Of a stretch of 64,000 nt of DNA, positions 55,860-64,000 are shown piece by piece. The DNA lies in assembly GCF_024198235.1 (NCBI RefSeq), contig NZ_JAKCFB010000009.1, forward strand, positions 186,001 to 250,000, given 5' to 3'. The notes under the pieces were generated by a model. The model was not told the DNA's origin, made no database searches, and saw only the letters and a program-made list of their open reading frames with translations. Source of the stretch: Myxococcus dinghuensis (GTDB lineage: Bacteria; Myxococcota; Myxococcia; Myxococcales; Myxococcaceae). The position numbers and the translations under genes are program-made. Positions within the stretch are counted from its first letter, which is position 1. Every line of letters starts with the position of its first letter.

Positions 55860-56573
55860 TCAGTACTTGACCCAGATTTCCGTGCCCGGGTGGATCTCCG
55901 TCAGCACGCCCGTGTCCTTCTCCGTCTCGATGAGGCCCTTCGTCACGGGGTTGGCGCTGTAGGCCTTGTCGCCGGCCCAGACGATGAGCGCGTCGTTGAA
56001 GACGCTCAGGTCGTGGACGTGCTCGTTCACCGTGTACTTGTTCCAGCCCGGCGAGCGCGCCGGCAGCAGGAACACGGATGGCGCGGGCTCGGGCTCCGTC
56101 GTGGTGCCGGAGTCGGAGCCGTGGTCGTGGCCGGACGAGGTGCCCACCCACTCCACCGTCAGCTCCTTGCCCGTGGCGTCCAGGCACGTCTGGGTGGTGG
56201 GGAAGAACAGCGTGGTGAAGGGCTTGTCCGGCAGGCGGGCGCGCAGCGCCACGCGGTGGAAGTGCGTGTCGGCGGGCAGCACCTCGCTGGTGGCGGCGCG
56301 CGTCCAGACGATGGCCGTCACCGTGCCGTTGGCGTCCTTCTCCAGGGTGGCCTTGCCGAAGACGGAGTCCAGCGGGCGCACGCCGCCGAGGCCCTCCGGG
56401 AGGGTGACCTTCAGCCGGTACGTGTCCGAGCCGGAGCAGCCGTGGCCCACCGTGAGCTGGATTTCGGCGGTGGTGTTCGCATAGGCGGGGCCGGAGGCGG
56501 CGACGTGGGCCTGCGCGGACGTGGCGGCGAGCGCGCCCGCGAGCGCGAGCAGCGTGGGGATGGACAGCTTCAT
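55860..56573 (-). CDS. YcnI-family (DUF1775) periplasmic copper-binding protein
   Basis: The 237-residue precursor has a signal peptide MKLSIPTLLALAGALAATSA ending QA, so the mature protein would start with His (HVAASG), the N-terminal ligand of the mono-histidine copper brace described for YcnI. The DUF1775 core has YRLKVTLPEGLGGVRP and PFTTLFFPTTQTCLDATGKELTVEW. A His/Asp-rich loop SSGHDHGSDSG near 155 could add a metal site. The C-terminal part (SVFNDALIVWAGDKAYS) is extra compared with short members. No copC/copD partner is adjacent. The ATG at 56573 matches the signal peptide start. Confidence 0.85.
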   Translation of the reverse strand: MKLSIPTLLALAGALAATSAQAHVAASGPAYANTTAEIQLTVGHGCSGSDTYRLKVTLPEGLGGVRPLDSVFGKATLEKDANGTVTAIVWTRAATSEVLPADTHFHRVALRARLPDKPFTTLFFPTTQTCLDATGKELTVEWVGTSSGHDHGSDSGTTTEPEPAPSVFLLPARSPGWNKYTVNEHVHDLSVFNDALIVWAGDKAYSANPVTKGLIETEKDTGVLTEIHPGTEIWVKY

Positions 56574-56711
56574 GGCGTGGACCTCCTGGAATTCCGTGTC
56601 CACCGCCACGTACCAGAGGCCTCACGCGCCATCGATGCGGCCAAATGCCGCAGCGTCACGTGGAGGGGTGTCTCCAGGGGCCCTTGACGTGTCCGGTTCC
56701 GCGCGCTCGCG

Positions 56712-58001
56712 TCACCACAGCCCGTGCTCGCGCAGGAGCGCGCCCAGGGGGCGGGTGCCCTGGCGGTGCGCCGCGAAGAGGGCCCGCGTCGTCTCCCGGG
56801 TGGGGTGGCTCCAGCGGATGCGCTCGCGCCCCGCGTGGTTCTCCAGCCGGCAGAGGACGAGCGCGGCGCGCAGCGCCTCCTCGGAGTCGAACGCCGGGTG
56901 CTCGAGCGGGAGCGGGTGGTGGCTGGCGAGGAACACCTGCCGCGCGCCCAGCTCGCCCAGGCACGCCTCCACCAGCCGGGGATGCAGGCCGTTGGCGGGC
57001 TCGTCGAGGAGGGCGAAGTCGCCGTTGACGTCCAGGTAGTACAGCAGGGACAGCAGCCGCTTGTGGCCGAAGCCCAGCGCCTCGTGCGTCAGCGTCCGCC
57101 CGTCGCGCCGGGTGAAGTGGAAGCCGAAGCCGCCGAAGCCCACTCGCCCGCCGTTCTCGAAGGACTGCTTCTCCAGCACCTCCACGCGGAAGCGCCCGGC
57201 CTCGAAGCCCGCGAGCCGCACGAAGCGCGCGAGGAAGCTCGTCTCCAGCGCGTCGTGGCGCAGCTCCAGCGCGCCCGACGGCGTCTCCTGCTCCACGCGC
57301 TCGCGCAGCCAGGCGGGCATCCAGGAGGGCAGGGCCATCAACCCCAGCGGGAAGACGTCGCCGTCGTGCGCCTCCATGGCGTAGCGGATGGCGCCGATGC
57401 GCTCGAACATGCCCAGCGACTCGTCGAAGCGCTGGGGCGCCAGCAGGAAGGTCCGGCGCAGCAGGTCCTTCAGGCGCTCCTTCACGCCCGCGTCGATGTA
57501 CTGCGCCGTCATGAACAGCAGCGTCCACACCGAGCGGTCCAGGAGCGACCAGTGCATGGCGCGGGACCAGACGCGCTCGCCGTCCACCTTGCAGTCGAGC
57601 CCCTCGTCGTCCGCGCGCATCACCAGGTGCGTCGCGGGAGCGCTCCACCGCAGCTCCAGCTCGATGCGGGGCCGCAAGAGCGGGGCGGGGCCGGAGGGGC
57701 GCAGCGGGAGCAGCGCCGCGCCCTGCCGCTCGGCCGCCTCCGGCCCGGGCTCCGTGTCCGAATCGTTGCGTGCGTAGACGCGCAGCTTCATGCCCGGGAA
57801 GTCGAGCGTGTACTCCAGGGCGAACGGCTCCTGGATGAGGCCGGAGAAGTCCGACGCGAGGACGCGCGAGCACAGCTCCAACAGCGTGGTCCTCCCGGTG
57901 CCGTTCTCCCCCAGGACGAGGTTGAGGGACGGGCCCGGGGTCAGCTCGGTGCCGGGGACGATGTCGCGGTAGTGGTGGACGGTGAGGCGGGTGAGCTTCA
58001 T
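56712..58001 (-). CDS. AAA ATPase (RecF/OLD-like ABC-type) with Arg in Walker A
   Basis: The 429-residue protein starts MKLTRLTVHHYRDIVPGTEL, the usual beta-strand lead-in of ABC-type ATPases of the AAA_21/OLD class. Walker A reads G31ENGTGRTT, so the invariant Lys is Arg37. The C-terminal half has the signature-like EALGFGHKRLLSLL, Walker B FALLDEPANGLHP and an H-loop FLASHHPLP. The middle (~50-300) is an insert without a recognised coiled coil. It could be a nuclease-less single-protein defence or repair ATPase; no toprim or other partner is adjacent. It is divergent from the DUF2911 gene. Confidence 0.75.
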   Translation of the reverse strand: MKLTRLTVHHYRDIVPGTELTPGPSLNLVLGENGTGRTTLLELCSRVLASDFSGLIQEPFALEYTLDFPGMKLRVYARNDSDTEPGPEAAERQGAALLPLRPSGPAPLLRPRIELELRWSAPATHLVMRADDEGLDCKVDGERVWSRAMHWSLLDRSVWTLLFMTAQYIDAGVKERLKDLLRRTFLLAPQRFDESLGMFERIGAIRYAMEAHDGDVFPLGLMALPSWMPAWLRERVEQETPSGALELRHDALETSFLARFVRLAGFEAGRFRVEVLEKQSFENGGRVGFGGFGFHFTRRDGRTLTHEALGFGHKRLLSLLYYLDVNGDFALLDEPANGLHPRLVEACLGELGARQVFLASHHPLPLEHPAFDSEEALRAALVLCRLENHAGRERIRWSHPTRETTRALFAAHRQGTRPLGALLREHGLW

Positions 58002-58132
58002 GTCGCGGTCCTCGCTCGCCAGCCTGGCCTCCCGCGTCGCGGACGGGAATACCCGCGTCGCTGGAGTGTCCTGTTTGCCTCCCGCGTCATGCGGGCGTCA
58101 TCGCGAAGCGTTTGGTGGGGCCCTGTCGCGTC

Positions 58133-58138
58133 TATACA
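58133..58138 (+). promoter_or_regulatory. Candidate -10 element upstream of the DUF2911 gene
   Basis: TATACA lies about 59 bp before the start codon in a divergent intergenic region. TTGGTG occurs 15 bp upstream, a short spacing, so the -35 assignment is unsure. Confidence 0.35.
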
Positions 58139-58196
58139 CTCCGCCCGCCTTTTCCCACCCCCTTCGATACTCGGTTGAAAGGAAGAAGTGAGGACG

Positions 58197-59042
58197 ATGA
58201 AGAACACTGCCCTCGGATGTCTGTTGTCGGCGCTCGTGGCCCTGGTGGCCGCGCCCGCCTCGGCCCAGCTCGAGCTGCCCGCCGCGAGCCCCTCCGCCAA
58301 GGTCATGCAGGAGGTGGGCGTCACTGAAATCTCCATCGACTATTCCAGCCCCGGCGTGAAGGGCCGGAAGGTCTGGGGCGACCTGGTGCCCTGGGACAAG
58401 CCGTGGCGCTCCGGCGCGAACGGGGCCACCAAGATCACCTTCAGCCACGACGTGACGTTCGGCGGCAAGCCCGTGCCCGCCGGCACCTACTCCATCGTCA
58501 CGCTCCCGTCCGCGAAGGGCTGGAAGGTGATGCTGAACAAGGAGCTGGGCCTGTGGGCCACGCCGGCGCCGTACACGCCGGCCAACGACGTGGCCACCGT
58601 CGCCGCGACGACCTCCGCCATCCCCTCGCGCGAGCGCCTGGCGTTCGTGTTCAGCAACACCACGGATGACGCCACCTCGCTGGACCTGGAGTGGGAGAAG
58701 CTGAAGGTGTCCGTGCCCATCAAGGTGGACACCGCCGCGCTGGCCAAGGCCAACATCGACAAGGCCGTCGAGGGCTCCTGGCGGGTGAACGCGAACGCGG
58801 CGCGCTACGTCGCGGACACGCTGAAGGACTACCCCACGGCGCTGAAGTACGCGGACGCGTCCGTGGCCATCCAGTCCACCTGGTTCAACCAGTGGATCCG
58901 CGCGGACATCCTCGCGCGCTCCGGCAACTACGCGGAGGCCCGCAAGGCCGCGCAGGCCGCGTGGGACCTGGGTGACAAGGACCCGGGCTTCTTCTTCCGC
59001 AACCAGGTCTCCAAGGCCCTGGCGGACTGGAAGACGAAGTAG
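58197..59042 (+). CDS. Secreted DUF2911 protein
   Basis: The 281-residue protein has a signal peptide MKNTALGCLLSALVALVAAP ending ASA. DUF2911 is recognised by SPSAKVMQEVGVTEISIDYSSPGVKGRKVWGDLVPWDKPWRSGAN followed by FSHDVTFGGKPVPAGTYSIVTLPS and LNKELGLW. The last ~90 residues form TPR-like helices (DYPTALKYADASVAIQSTW, NYAEARKAAQAAWDLGD). DUF2911 proteins are frequent in Bacteroidetes and myxobacteria; function unknown. ATG 58197 follows AAGGAAG; a GTG three codons upstream is less likely. Confidence 0.87.
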   Translation: MKNTALGCLLSALVALVAAPASAQLELPAASPSAKVMQEVGVTEISIDYSSPGVKGRKVWGDLVPWDKPWRSGANGATKITFSHDVTFGGKPVPAGTYSIVTLPSAKGWKVMLNKELGLWATPAPYTPANDVATVAATTSAIPSRERLAFVFSNTTDDATSLDLEWEKLKVSVPIKVDTAALAKANIDKAVEGSWRVNANAARYVADTLKDYPTALKYADASVAIQSTWFNQWIRADILARSGNYAEARKAAQAAWDLGDKDPGFFFRNQVSKALADWKTK

Positions 59043-59107
59043 TCGTCGTGGGACGTGCACCGGGTGGCCCGCTCGCGCGTGTCGCCGCCCGGTGTCGCCG
59101 CCCTGGC

Positions 59108-59989
59108 TCACAGCGGGGCCAGGAAGCGGCGGATGTGGCCGAGCACCTCGCGAATCTTGGGTATCTCGGACAGGGCCTCGGGGATGCTGATGCTCACCGG
59201 GCGCTCGCGGCCCACGTCGTCCGGCAGCACGGGGACGAGGGGCTCGGGGACGTCGGGGTCGGGCAGGTCGACGCTGGGAATCAGCGCGATGCCCGCGCCC
59301 GCGAGGCAGCAGGTGCGCACCAGGTGGATGTCCGTGGCCACGAGCGTGGGCTCCACGGTGAAGCGCGAGCCGCCCGTCCGGGGCCAGCTCCGCGGGTCCT
59401 CGCCCGGTGCCTCCCACGTCAGGAGCTCGTGGTCGCGCAGCGCCTCCACGGAGGTGGGGGTGCCCCGTTGGCGGAGGTACTCCGGGCTGGCGTAGAGCCG
59501 CTCCTTCACGCGCATCAGCACGTAGGTGAGCCAGGGGCCCTTGGGCAGGCTCTCACCGAACTGGAGGGCCATGTCCACGTCCTCGAGGGACTCGGCCAGC
59601 GGGTCGTCGCTGAAGCGGGCGTGCACGCGCAGCTGGGGGTAGCTGGCGCGCAGGAGGGTGAAGAGGGGCGCGAGCAGGTGGGGCGGCAGGCCCACCGGGA
59701 GGACCAGGCGCAGCACGCCGGAGGGCTCGCGGCCCACCTCGCGGATGGAGCTCAGGAGCGCGTTGGTCTCCTGCATCATGACGCGCCCGCGCCGCGCGAG
59801 CACCGAACCGGCCTCCGTGAGCACGATGCCGGTGCTGGTGCTCTTGAGGAGGGGGACGCCCGCGCGGGCCTCCAGGGCCTCCACCCGCCGGCGCAGCGTC
59901 GTGCGCGACACGCCCAGGGTGTCCGCCGCGGCGAGGAAAGACCCCGTCTCCACGACGTCGAGAAAGGCGCGCAGCTCTTCCAGGTCCAT
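59108..59989 (-). CDS. LysR-family transcriptional regulator
   Basis: The 293-residue protein begins MDLEELRAFLDVVETGSFLAAADTLGVSRTTLRRRVEALE, the LysR winged helix-turn-helix, followed by the linker helix and a periplasmic-binding-protein-like effector domain (VLRLVLPVGLPPHLLAPLF, LLTWEAPGED, GAGIALIPSVDLP). It belongs to the branch that regulates small-molecule metabolism or efflux. No divergent target gene is directly adjacent: the flanking genes are convergent (DUF2911) or co-oriented (DUF3037). Regulator targets are unknown. Confidence 0.92.
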   Translation of the reverse strand: MDLEELRAFLDVVETGSFLAAADTLGVSRTTLRRRVEALEARAGVPLLKSTSTGIVLTEAGSVLARRGRVMMQETNALLSSIREVGREPSGVLRLVLPVGLPPHLLAPLFTLLRASYPQLRVHARFSDDPLAESLEDVDMALQFGESLPKGPWLTYVLMRVKERLYASPEYLRQRGTPTSVEALRDHELLTWEAPGEDPRSWPRTGGSRFTVEPTLVATDIHLVRTCCLAGAGIALIPSVDLPDPDVPEPLVPVLPDDVGRERPVSISIPEALSEIPKIREVLGHIRRFLAPL

Positions 59990-60097
59990 GCTCTGCCCTC
60001 GTCACCCCGCAGTGTAGCCGCATCCCGGATGTGGAGAGCGCGAGGGAATGGGCCAGGGCTTCGAGGGGCCAGCGCCATCGTGGTGCCAGCTCACGTC

Positions 60098-60904
60098 TCA
60101 GAGGAGACTTCCCAGCATCCCTCCGGAGCGACCCACCTGGCGTATCGTGTCGATGAAACGCATCCGCTCCACGGGGACCGAGACATCGACGACCTCCGCT
60201 CGGGATGCTTCGAGGATGGCACGTGTCCTGGCCGTCACGTCCGCGTGAGCGCTGGGGAGCACGTATGCGATGAGGTGCGGGACTCGAGCGTGGATGCGCT
60301 CCGCGAAGAGGCTCTGCCACGCGAGAAACGTCGTGCTGATTTCACGGAGTTCGGCGTGGAGGTTCTCGCGGAACACGACGGGTTCCATCAACAGGAGGTC
60401 GCGGTCGCCCGGCACCCAGTGCGTGATCTGCGGCGTGCTGAGCGGGTTCAGCCCGAGTTCACTGCCATCGAAGCCCTTTCTCACGTACTCCTGGACACGA
60501 AAGTTGCGGAAGAATCCGTCGCCTTGCTTGTCCCGGCTCCTGGTGCGAGGTGCACGTTCGAGTTGATCCTCGGCGTTCGGGGGACGCTGCGGCAGGACGG
60601 TGGATTGGACCCAGTGCGCAGGATTCGAAATGGACTCTGGAATCCGGACCTCGTGGTCGAGGCGGACATGGGGCCCGACCGTGGGTGGGAGCATGTCGAA
60701 ACGGGTCGCTCGATCCAGCTCTTCAATCGCCATCTGCATCGCGACCCAAAGTGCCTTGCCACCCACGCAGTGCGGTCCTGGTACGTGAGGTGCGCGGGCG
60801 ACCTGCACGCGTCGGTCCGCATCCCGGACGAGTGCTGCGATGGGCACCCTGGCTCCAGAGAATGGGTCGGGAAGGAACTGCACGAGTCGGTAGTGGGCGC
60901 TCAT
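60098..60904 (-). CDS. DUF3037-type partner of HipA-like kinase
   Basis: The 268-residue protein opens HYRLVQFLPDPFSGARVPIAALV, matching the DUF3037 start (Y-x-V-x-x-x-PDP-x-x-G-E/A). The rest is unrecognised and contains a charged middle segment ERAPRTRSRDKQGDGF. It overlaps the HipA-like gene by 4 bp (60901-60904). DUF3037 proteins are commonly encoded beside HipA-like kinases, supporting the call. The pair has visibly lower GC than its surroundings. No signal peptide is present. Confidence 0.65.
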   Translation of the reverse strand: MSAHYRLVQFLPDPFSGARVPIAALVRDADRRVQVARAPHVPGPHCVGGKALWVAMQMAIEELDRATRFDMLPPTVGPHVRLDHEVRIPESISNPAHWVQSTVLPQRPPNAEDQLERAPRTRSRDKQGDGFFRNFRVQEYVRKGFDGSELGLNPLSTPQITHWVPGDRDLLLMEPVVFRENLHAELREISTTFLAWQSLFAERIHARVPHLIAYVLPSAHADVTARTRAILEASRAEVVDVSVPVERMRFIDTIRQVGRSGGMLGSLL

Positions 60905-61665
60905 ACGAATGCCTCGAGTCTCTTGAGGTAATCATGGGTGATGGCGGGTGCGTTCTGCAGCCGCCTCCAGAGTGCCTCCAAGAGCAGTGCCTCCTCCTTG
61001 ACGCCGCCGACCAATCTACACACCTCGTCGACCATCTGGCGAACGAGTCCCTTGGACAGCAACGTGGCTGCTTCCGCCGCGGCGCTTGCTTCACTGCTCG
61101 CTTCCGCGAGAGGCAAGCCGCGGGCGATGTTTCTCGGAGTGGGTGGTTCGGTGCCTGCTGCGAACAGGTCGTGGGGGTAGCCCAACAGGCTGTCTCCCAC
61201 GTCGATGCACCAGAGCCGCAAGTCGTCCGTGGTGTGGGGATCGACCTGGAGCAGGATGTTCTGCGAGTGACGGTCGGGATTGAAGATGATCGCATCCAAC
61301 GCGAACATCCGGCCGACATCGTGGAGGTTGGACACGAGATGGATCCGGCTTGCGTCCCAATGCGTACAGCCTGGGACGAAGAGACTGAGCCAGGAGCGCC
61401 CTGTCCCTTCTCCGGTGATTGCTCCCTGTGGGACTGGAACGCTCAGCTCTCGGGCCAGCAGGAATCCAAGGGCCTCCGAGACGAGTGCTTCATAACCAGT
61501 GACGAGCTCCCGTTTGCGAACCCACCGCCGTTTGTCCGGACTGAGGGCGAACCTGGCCTCGCTGGAGTTGCGTACGTCGATGAGATCTCCATCGATGACA
61601 TCGCTCAACGTGGGGATGCGCTCACCGAACAAGGTGGGTACACCGACCTCCTTCGCCCTCTCCAT
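60901..61665 (-). CDS. HipA-like Ser/Thr kinase (HipA_2 type)
   Basis: The 254-residue protein is a minimal HipA-fold kinase. RWVRKRELVTGYEALVSEALGFLLARELSVPVP corresponds to the ATP-contacting N-lobe, and IIFNPDRHSQNILL is the catalytic N-x-DRH-x-x-N motif. LWCIDVGDSLLGYP supplies the metal-binding Asp. The full-length HipA N-terminal and C-terminal parts are missing, as in the short HipA_2 family. No HipB-like DNA-binding antitoxin is present; a DUF3037 gene overlaps the stop instead. Lower GC and more balanced codons suggest acquisition. Classical HipA inactivates glutamyl-tRNA synthetase; the target here is unknown. Confidence 0.78.
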   Translation of the reverse strand: MERAKEVGVPTLFGERIPTLSDVIDGDLIDVRNSSEARFALSPDKRRWVRKRELVTGYEALVSEALGFLLARELSVPVPQGAITGEGTGRSWLSLFVPGCTHWDASRIHLVSNLHDVGRMFALDAIIFNPDRHSQNILLQVDPHTTDDLRLWCIDVGDSLLGYPHDLFAAGTEPPTPRNIARGLPLAEASSEASAAAEAATLLSKGLVRQMVDEVCRLVGGVKEEALLLEALWRRLQNAPAITHDYLKRLEAFV

Positions 61666-61845
61666 CGACCTCCCCCCATCGCCACATTGACCGGGGAGGA
61701 GATGGACTGCTGGCTCGTCCCGACGATCGTCGCGGAAGCCTACTTCAGGGGCCTACGTCGCGGATAGGGAACGAGAAGCTGGTAGATGAAGTTGGATTGA
61801 AGGACCGGTCGTGGCGCTGGGCCACGAATTCCTACCTAGGCGGCG

Positions 61846-62997
61846 CTACCGGGAGGCCAGTCGCCGGTAGAGGGCCTCGTAGCGGTCGATGGCCGGCGCC
61901 ATGCGGAAGCGCTCCATCACGTCCGCCCGGGCCCGCTGGGAGAAGGCCCGCCAGCGCGCCGTGTCCCGCACGAGCGACAGGACGTGCCCCGCCATGGCGC
62001 GCACGTCGCCGAGCGGCGCCAGCAGCCCCGTCTCGCCGTGCCGGACGACCTCGGGGATTCCGCCGATGTCGCTGGCCACCACGGGCACGCCGCAACTGAG
62101 CGCCTCCAGCGCCGCGAGCCCGAAGCTCTCCTGCTCGCTGGGCAGGAGGAACACGTCCGAGGCGGACAGCAGCGCGACGAAGTCGTCCTGCCTGCCGGGG
62201 AAGGCCACCCGCGCGGACAGCCCCAGCTCGCGCAGCAGGCGCTCCGCGGGCGCGCGCTCCGGCCCGTCGCCCACCAGCACCAACCGGCACGGCAGTTGGC
62301 GGTGGACCTCCGCGAAGACGCCCACCACGTCCATGACGCGCTTGACGGGGCGGAAGTTGGAGACGTGGACGAGGACGGGCTCGTGCTCGCCCAGGTCCGG
62401 GAAGAGCGCCGCCAGGGCCGAACGCTCGCGCCCCGGCGCGTAGCGCTCCGTGTCCACGAAGTTGGGGATGACGTCGATGGGCACGCTGCGGGGCAGCGAG
62501 AAGCCGCTCCACGTCGCGTCGCGCAGGAACGCCGACGGCGTCGTCACCGCGTCGCTGCGCAGGATGGAGAAGCGCGTCATCGGCAGGTAGCTGGGGTGGA
62601 TGCCCACCAGCGTCGTGTCCGTCCCGTGCAACGTGGTGACGACGCGCGGCCCCTTCTCCCCGAGCACCTCGCGCGCCATCCACGCCGCCGTGGCGTGGGG
62701 CACCGCGTAGTGGACGTGCAGGACGTCCAACCGCTCGGCGGTGGCGACCTCGATCATCTTCGACGCCAGCGCGATGGGGTACGTGCCCGTGCGCTGGAGC
62801 GCCGGGTAGTCGCTCTCCGTCACCTCGTGGAACGTCACGCCCCGCGGCATGCTGGCGCGCTGGAAGGGCAGCTCCCGCGCGATGAAGTGCACGCGGTGTC
62901 CCCGCTCCGCCATCGCCAGGCCGATGCCGGTGGCGACCATGCCGCTGCCTCCGAAGGTGGGGAAGCAGGTGATGGCGAGGTGGAGGGGAGCGCTCAT
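61846..62997 (-). CDS. bshA: BshA, N-acetylglucosaminyl L-malate synthase (bacillithiol step 1)
   Basis: The 383-residue GT4 glycosyltransferase joins UDP-GlcNAc and L-malate. It has the BshA start CFPTFGGSGMVATGIGLAMAERGH, the H-x-H-Y motif DVLHVHYAVPHATAAWMARE, TTLHGTDTTLVGIHPSY, the donor-binding NFRPVKR and the GT4 E-x7-E motif EQESFGLAALE. Its start overlaps the bshB1 stop by 4 bp, so translation is coupled. With bshB1 and bshC it gives the whole bacillithiol pathway. Confidence 0.93.
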   Translation of the reverse strand: MSAPLHLAITCFPTFGGSGMVATGIGLAMAERGHRVHFIARELPFQRASMPRGVTFHEVTESDYPALQRTGTYPIALASKMIEVATAERLDVLHVHYAVPHATAAWMAREVLGEKGPRVVTTLHGTDTTLVGIHPSYLPMTRFSILRSDAVTTPSAFLRDATWSGFSLPRSVPIDVIPNFVDTERYAPGRERSALAALFPDLGEHEPVLVHVSNFRPVKRVMDVVGVFAEVHRQLPCRLVLVGDGPERAPAERLLRELGLSARVAFPGRQDDFVALLSASDVFLLPSEQESFGLAALEALSCGVPVVASDIGGIPEVVRHGETGLLAPLGDVRAMAGHVLSLVRDTARWRAFSQRARADVMERFRMAPAIDRYEALYRRLASR

Positions 62998-63800
62998 CGT
63001 CGTTGAGGGAAGAACAGGGGCTTCTCGAAGCTATTCCGCCGGAAGTGCTCCACCGGGTCGACCAACCCCAGCGTCTCCCGCACGACGTACGGCTCGCCGT
63101 GGGCGACGCCCGCCTGGGCCCCGTAGAACCGGTCCCTCGCCTCCAGCGAGGAGAGGGACAGCGCGGAGCCCACCAGCGTGGGCGGGGCGTCCGGCCTCGG
63201 CTCCACCTGGCTCGCGTAGCAGCGCACCGCCGCCATCTTCCGCGCGTGGACGGAGGAGACGTCGACGACGAAGCTCGGCTCGGCCAGGTGGCGCAGCGGA
63301 TAGTAGAGGACCTGCCGGGGCGTGAACGGGGCCCCCGCGGGCTCCGTCTCGAAGCGGCGCACGCCCGCGAAGAACAGGGCGCGTGTCACCAGGGCGCTGG
63401 CGGCCTCGTGGTCCGGGTGCCGCTCCTCCTCCCAGGGCACGACGACCAGCTCCGGCCGCAGGCGGCGCAGCACCTCCACCACGCGGGCCACGGCGGAGGC
63501 CCGCACGCGCTCGGCCTCCGGCGCCTCGAAGCCGGCCCATGGATTGAGCCAGCCGTCAGGCAGGCCCAGGTTCTCCCGCACGCCCAGCCCCAGCTCCCGC
63601 GAGGCGGCCTCGGTCTCCGCCGCGCGCGACTCCACCGTGCCGCGCGAGCTCTTCTCCCCGCGCGACAGGTCGATGATGCCGGTGCGGTGGCCCAGCTCCG
63701 CCATGCGCGCCAGGAGGCCGCCGCAGAACAGCTCCACGTCGTCCGGGTGGGGCCCGAAGGCCAGCACTTCCAGTCCGAAGGTCGCGCCGCTCGGGCTCAT
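62994..63800 (-). CDS. bshB1: BshB1, GlcNAc-malate deacetylase (bacillithiol step 2)
   Basis: The 268-residue zinc deacetylase of the PIG-L/LmbE family has the metal motif [16 protein letters not shown] and the second motif [11 protein letters not shown], with [17 protein letters not shown] between them and the C-terminal VEHFRRNSF typical of BshB1. It removes acetyl from GlcNAc-malate. The ATG at 63800 overlaps the bshC stop (ATGA), and the end overlaps bshA by 4 bp. Confidence 0.93.
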   Translation of the reverse strand: MSPSGATFGLEVLAFGPHPDDVELFCGGLLARMAELGHRTGIIDLSRGEKSSRGTVESRAAETEAASRELGLGVRENLGLPDGWLNPWAGFEAPEAERVRASAVARVVEVLRRLRPELVVVPWEEERHPDHEAASALVTRALFFAGVRRFETEPAGAPFTPRQVLYYPLRHLAEPSFVVDVSSVHARKMAAVRCYASQVEPRPDAPPTLVGSALSLSSLEARDRFYGAQAGVAHGEPYVVRETLGLVDPVEHFRRNSFEKPLFFPQRR

Positions 63801-64000
63801 GGCGTCAGGTCCTGGAGCTCCCCGGAGAAGGGGACACACGCGTCGAGCACGCTCCGGGCGAGGTCCCGCGTCCCGAAGCGACAGGCATGGTAGGCCATCC
63901 CGAGGATGCGCTCCTGCGGCGCGCCGTCCGGGACGAGCAGGGCCCGCAGCCGGTCCAGCCGCTCCGTGGTGACCTGGTCCCGCAGCGCCAGCGCCCGGCC
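63797..64000 (-). CDS. bshC: BshC, putative bacillithiol cysteine ligase (C-terminus only, cut by window edge)
   Basis: Only the last ~67 residues are in the window. They read from the right edge through [20 protein letters not shown], then [20 protein letters not shown], and end [13 protein letters not shown]. The PDGxPQER motif and its following helix fit the BshC C-terminus. The stop codon overlaps the bshB1 start (ATGA), showing the operon order bshC-bshB1-bshA. The call is moderately strong because of context. Confidence 0.75.
   Translation of the reverse strand, partial: GRALALRDQVTTERLDRLRALLVPDGAPQERILGMAYHACRFGTRDLARSVLDACVPFSGELQDLTP

Overview
The window is a very GC-rich chromosomal segment from a myxobacterium, most likely of the Myxococcus/Corallococcus/Archangium group. 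The evidence is a long secreted Cys-rich repeat protein ending in a MYXO-CTERM-type tail, an IF3 gene with a non-AUG start and a long C-terminal extension like Myxococcus xanthus Dsg, an FHA-like sigma-54 activator beside a Ser/Thr kinase with a long TPR-like tail, and many secreted proteins and lipoproteins. No integrase, transposase, CRISPR array, rRNA or tRNA gene was seen.

Left part (1-18.7 kb): mostly single-gene units. They are a secreted zinc metalloprotease cut by the window edge, an O-methyltransferase, a beta-helix lipoprotein, two tandem six-cysteine secreted peptides, a DUF2185/Imm33-like protein, an SRPBCC protein with a histone-H1-like tail, a beta-lactamase-fold protein that has lost its catalytic motifs, a bestrophin, a nitronate monooxygenase, a GNAT acetyltransferase, infC (dsg-like, AUU start), a beta-propeller lipoprotein, and a sigma-54 activator. 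The activator sits just upstream of a well-matched -24/-12 promoter that drives a small protein.

Middle part (18.7-30.4 kb): a TPR kinase, then a probable two-gene operon for outer-surface proteins. It consists of an OmpA-type beta-barrel with TSP3 repeats and a 14-repeat Cys-rich lipoprotein with Ig-like domains and a MYXO-CTERM tail. This architecture resembles the TraB/TraA outer-membrane-exchange pair. A secreted CocE/PepX-like hydrolase follows.

Core (30.4-52.3 kb): a 14-gene, one-strand extracellular contractile injection system (eCIS, Afp/PVC-like). In transcription order it encodes an Afp16-like cap (DUF4255), an unknown 485-aa protein, one sheath, two tube proteins, a DUF5908 protein, a LysM baseplate protein, a VgrG-like spike, a PAAR tip, a gp25-like protein, two large baseplate proteins, a 2,001-aa tape-measure-family protein and an AAA+ ATPase. 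No fibre or toxin gene is recognisable. The tape-measure-family protein carries an unusual Ser/Thr/Pro-rich insert of roughly 900 residues built partly from 28-residue tandem repeats. An RpoH-family sigma factor lies just upstream on the same strand.

Right part (53-64 kb): a DUF1360 membrane protein, a cytosolic alpha/beta hydrolase, a YcnI-type copper-binding protein with a tiny lipoprotein, an ATPase with a variant Walker A, a DUF2911 protein, a LysR regulator, a lower-GC HipA-like kinase plus DUF3037 pair, and a bshC-bshB1-bshA operon for bacillithiol synthesis that runs off the right edge.
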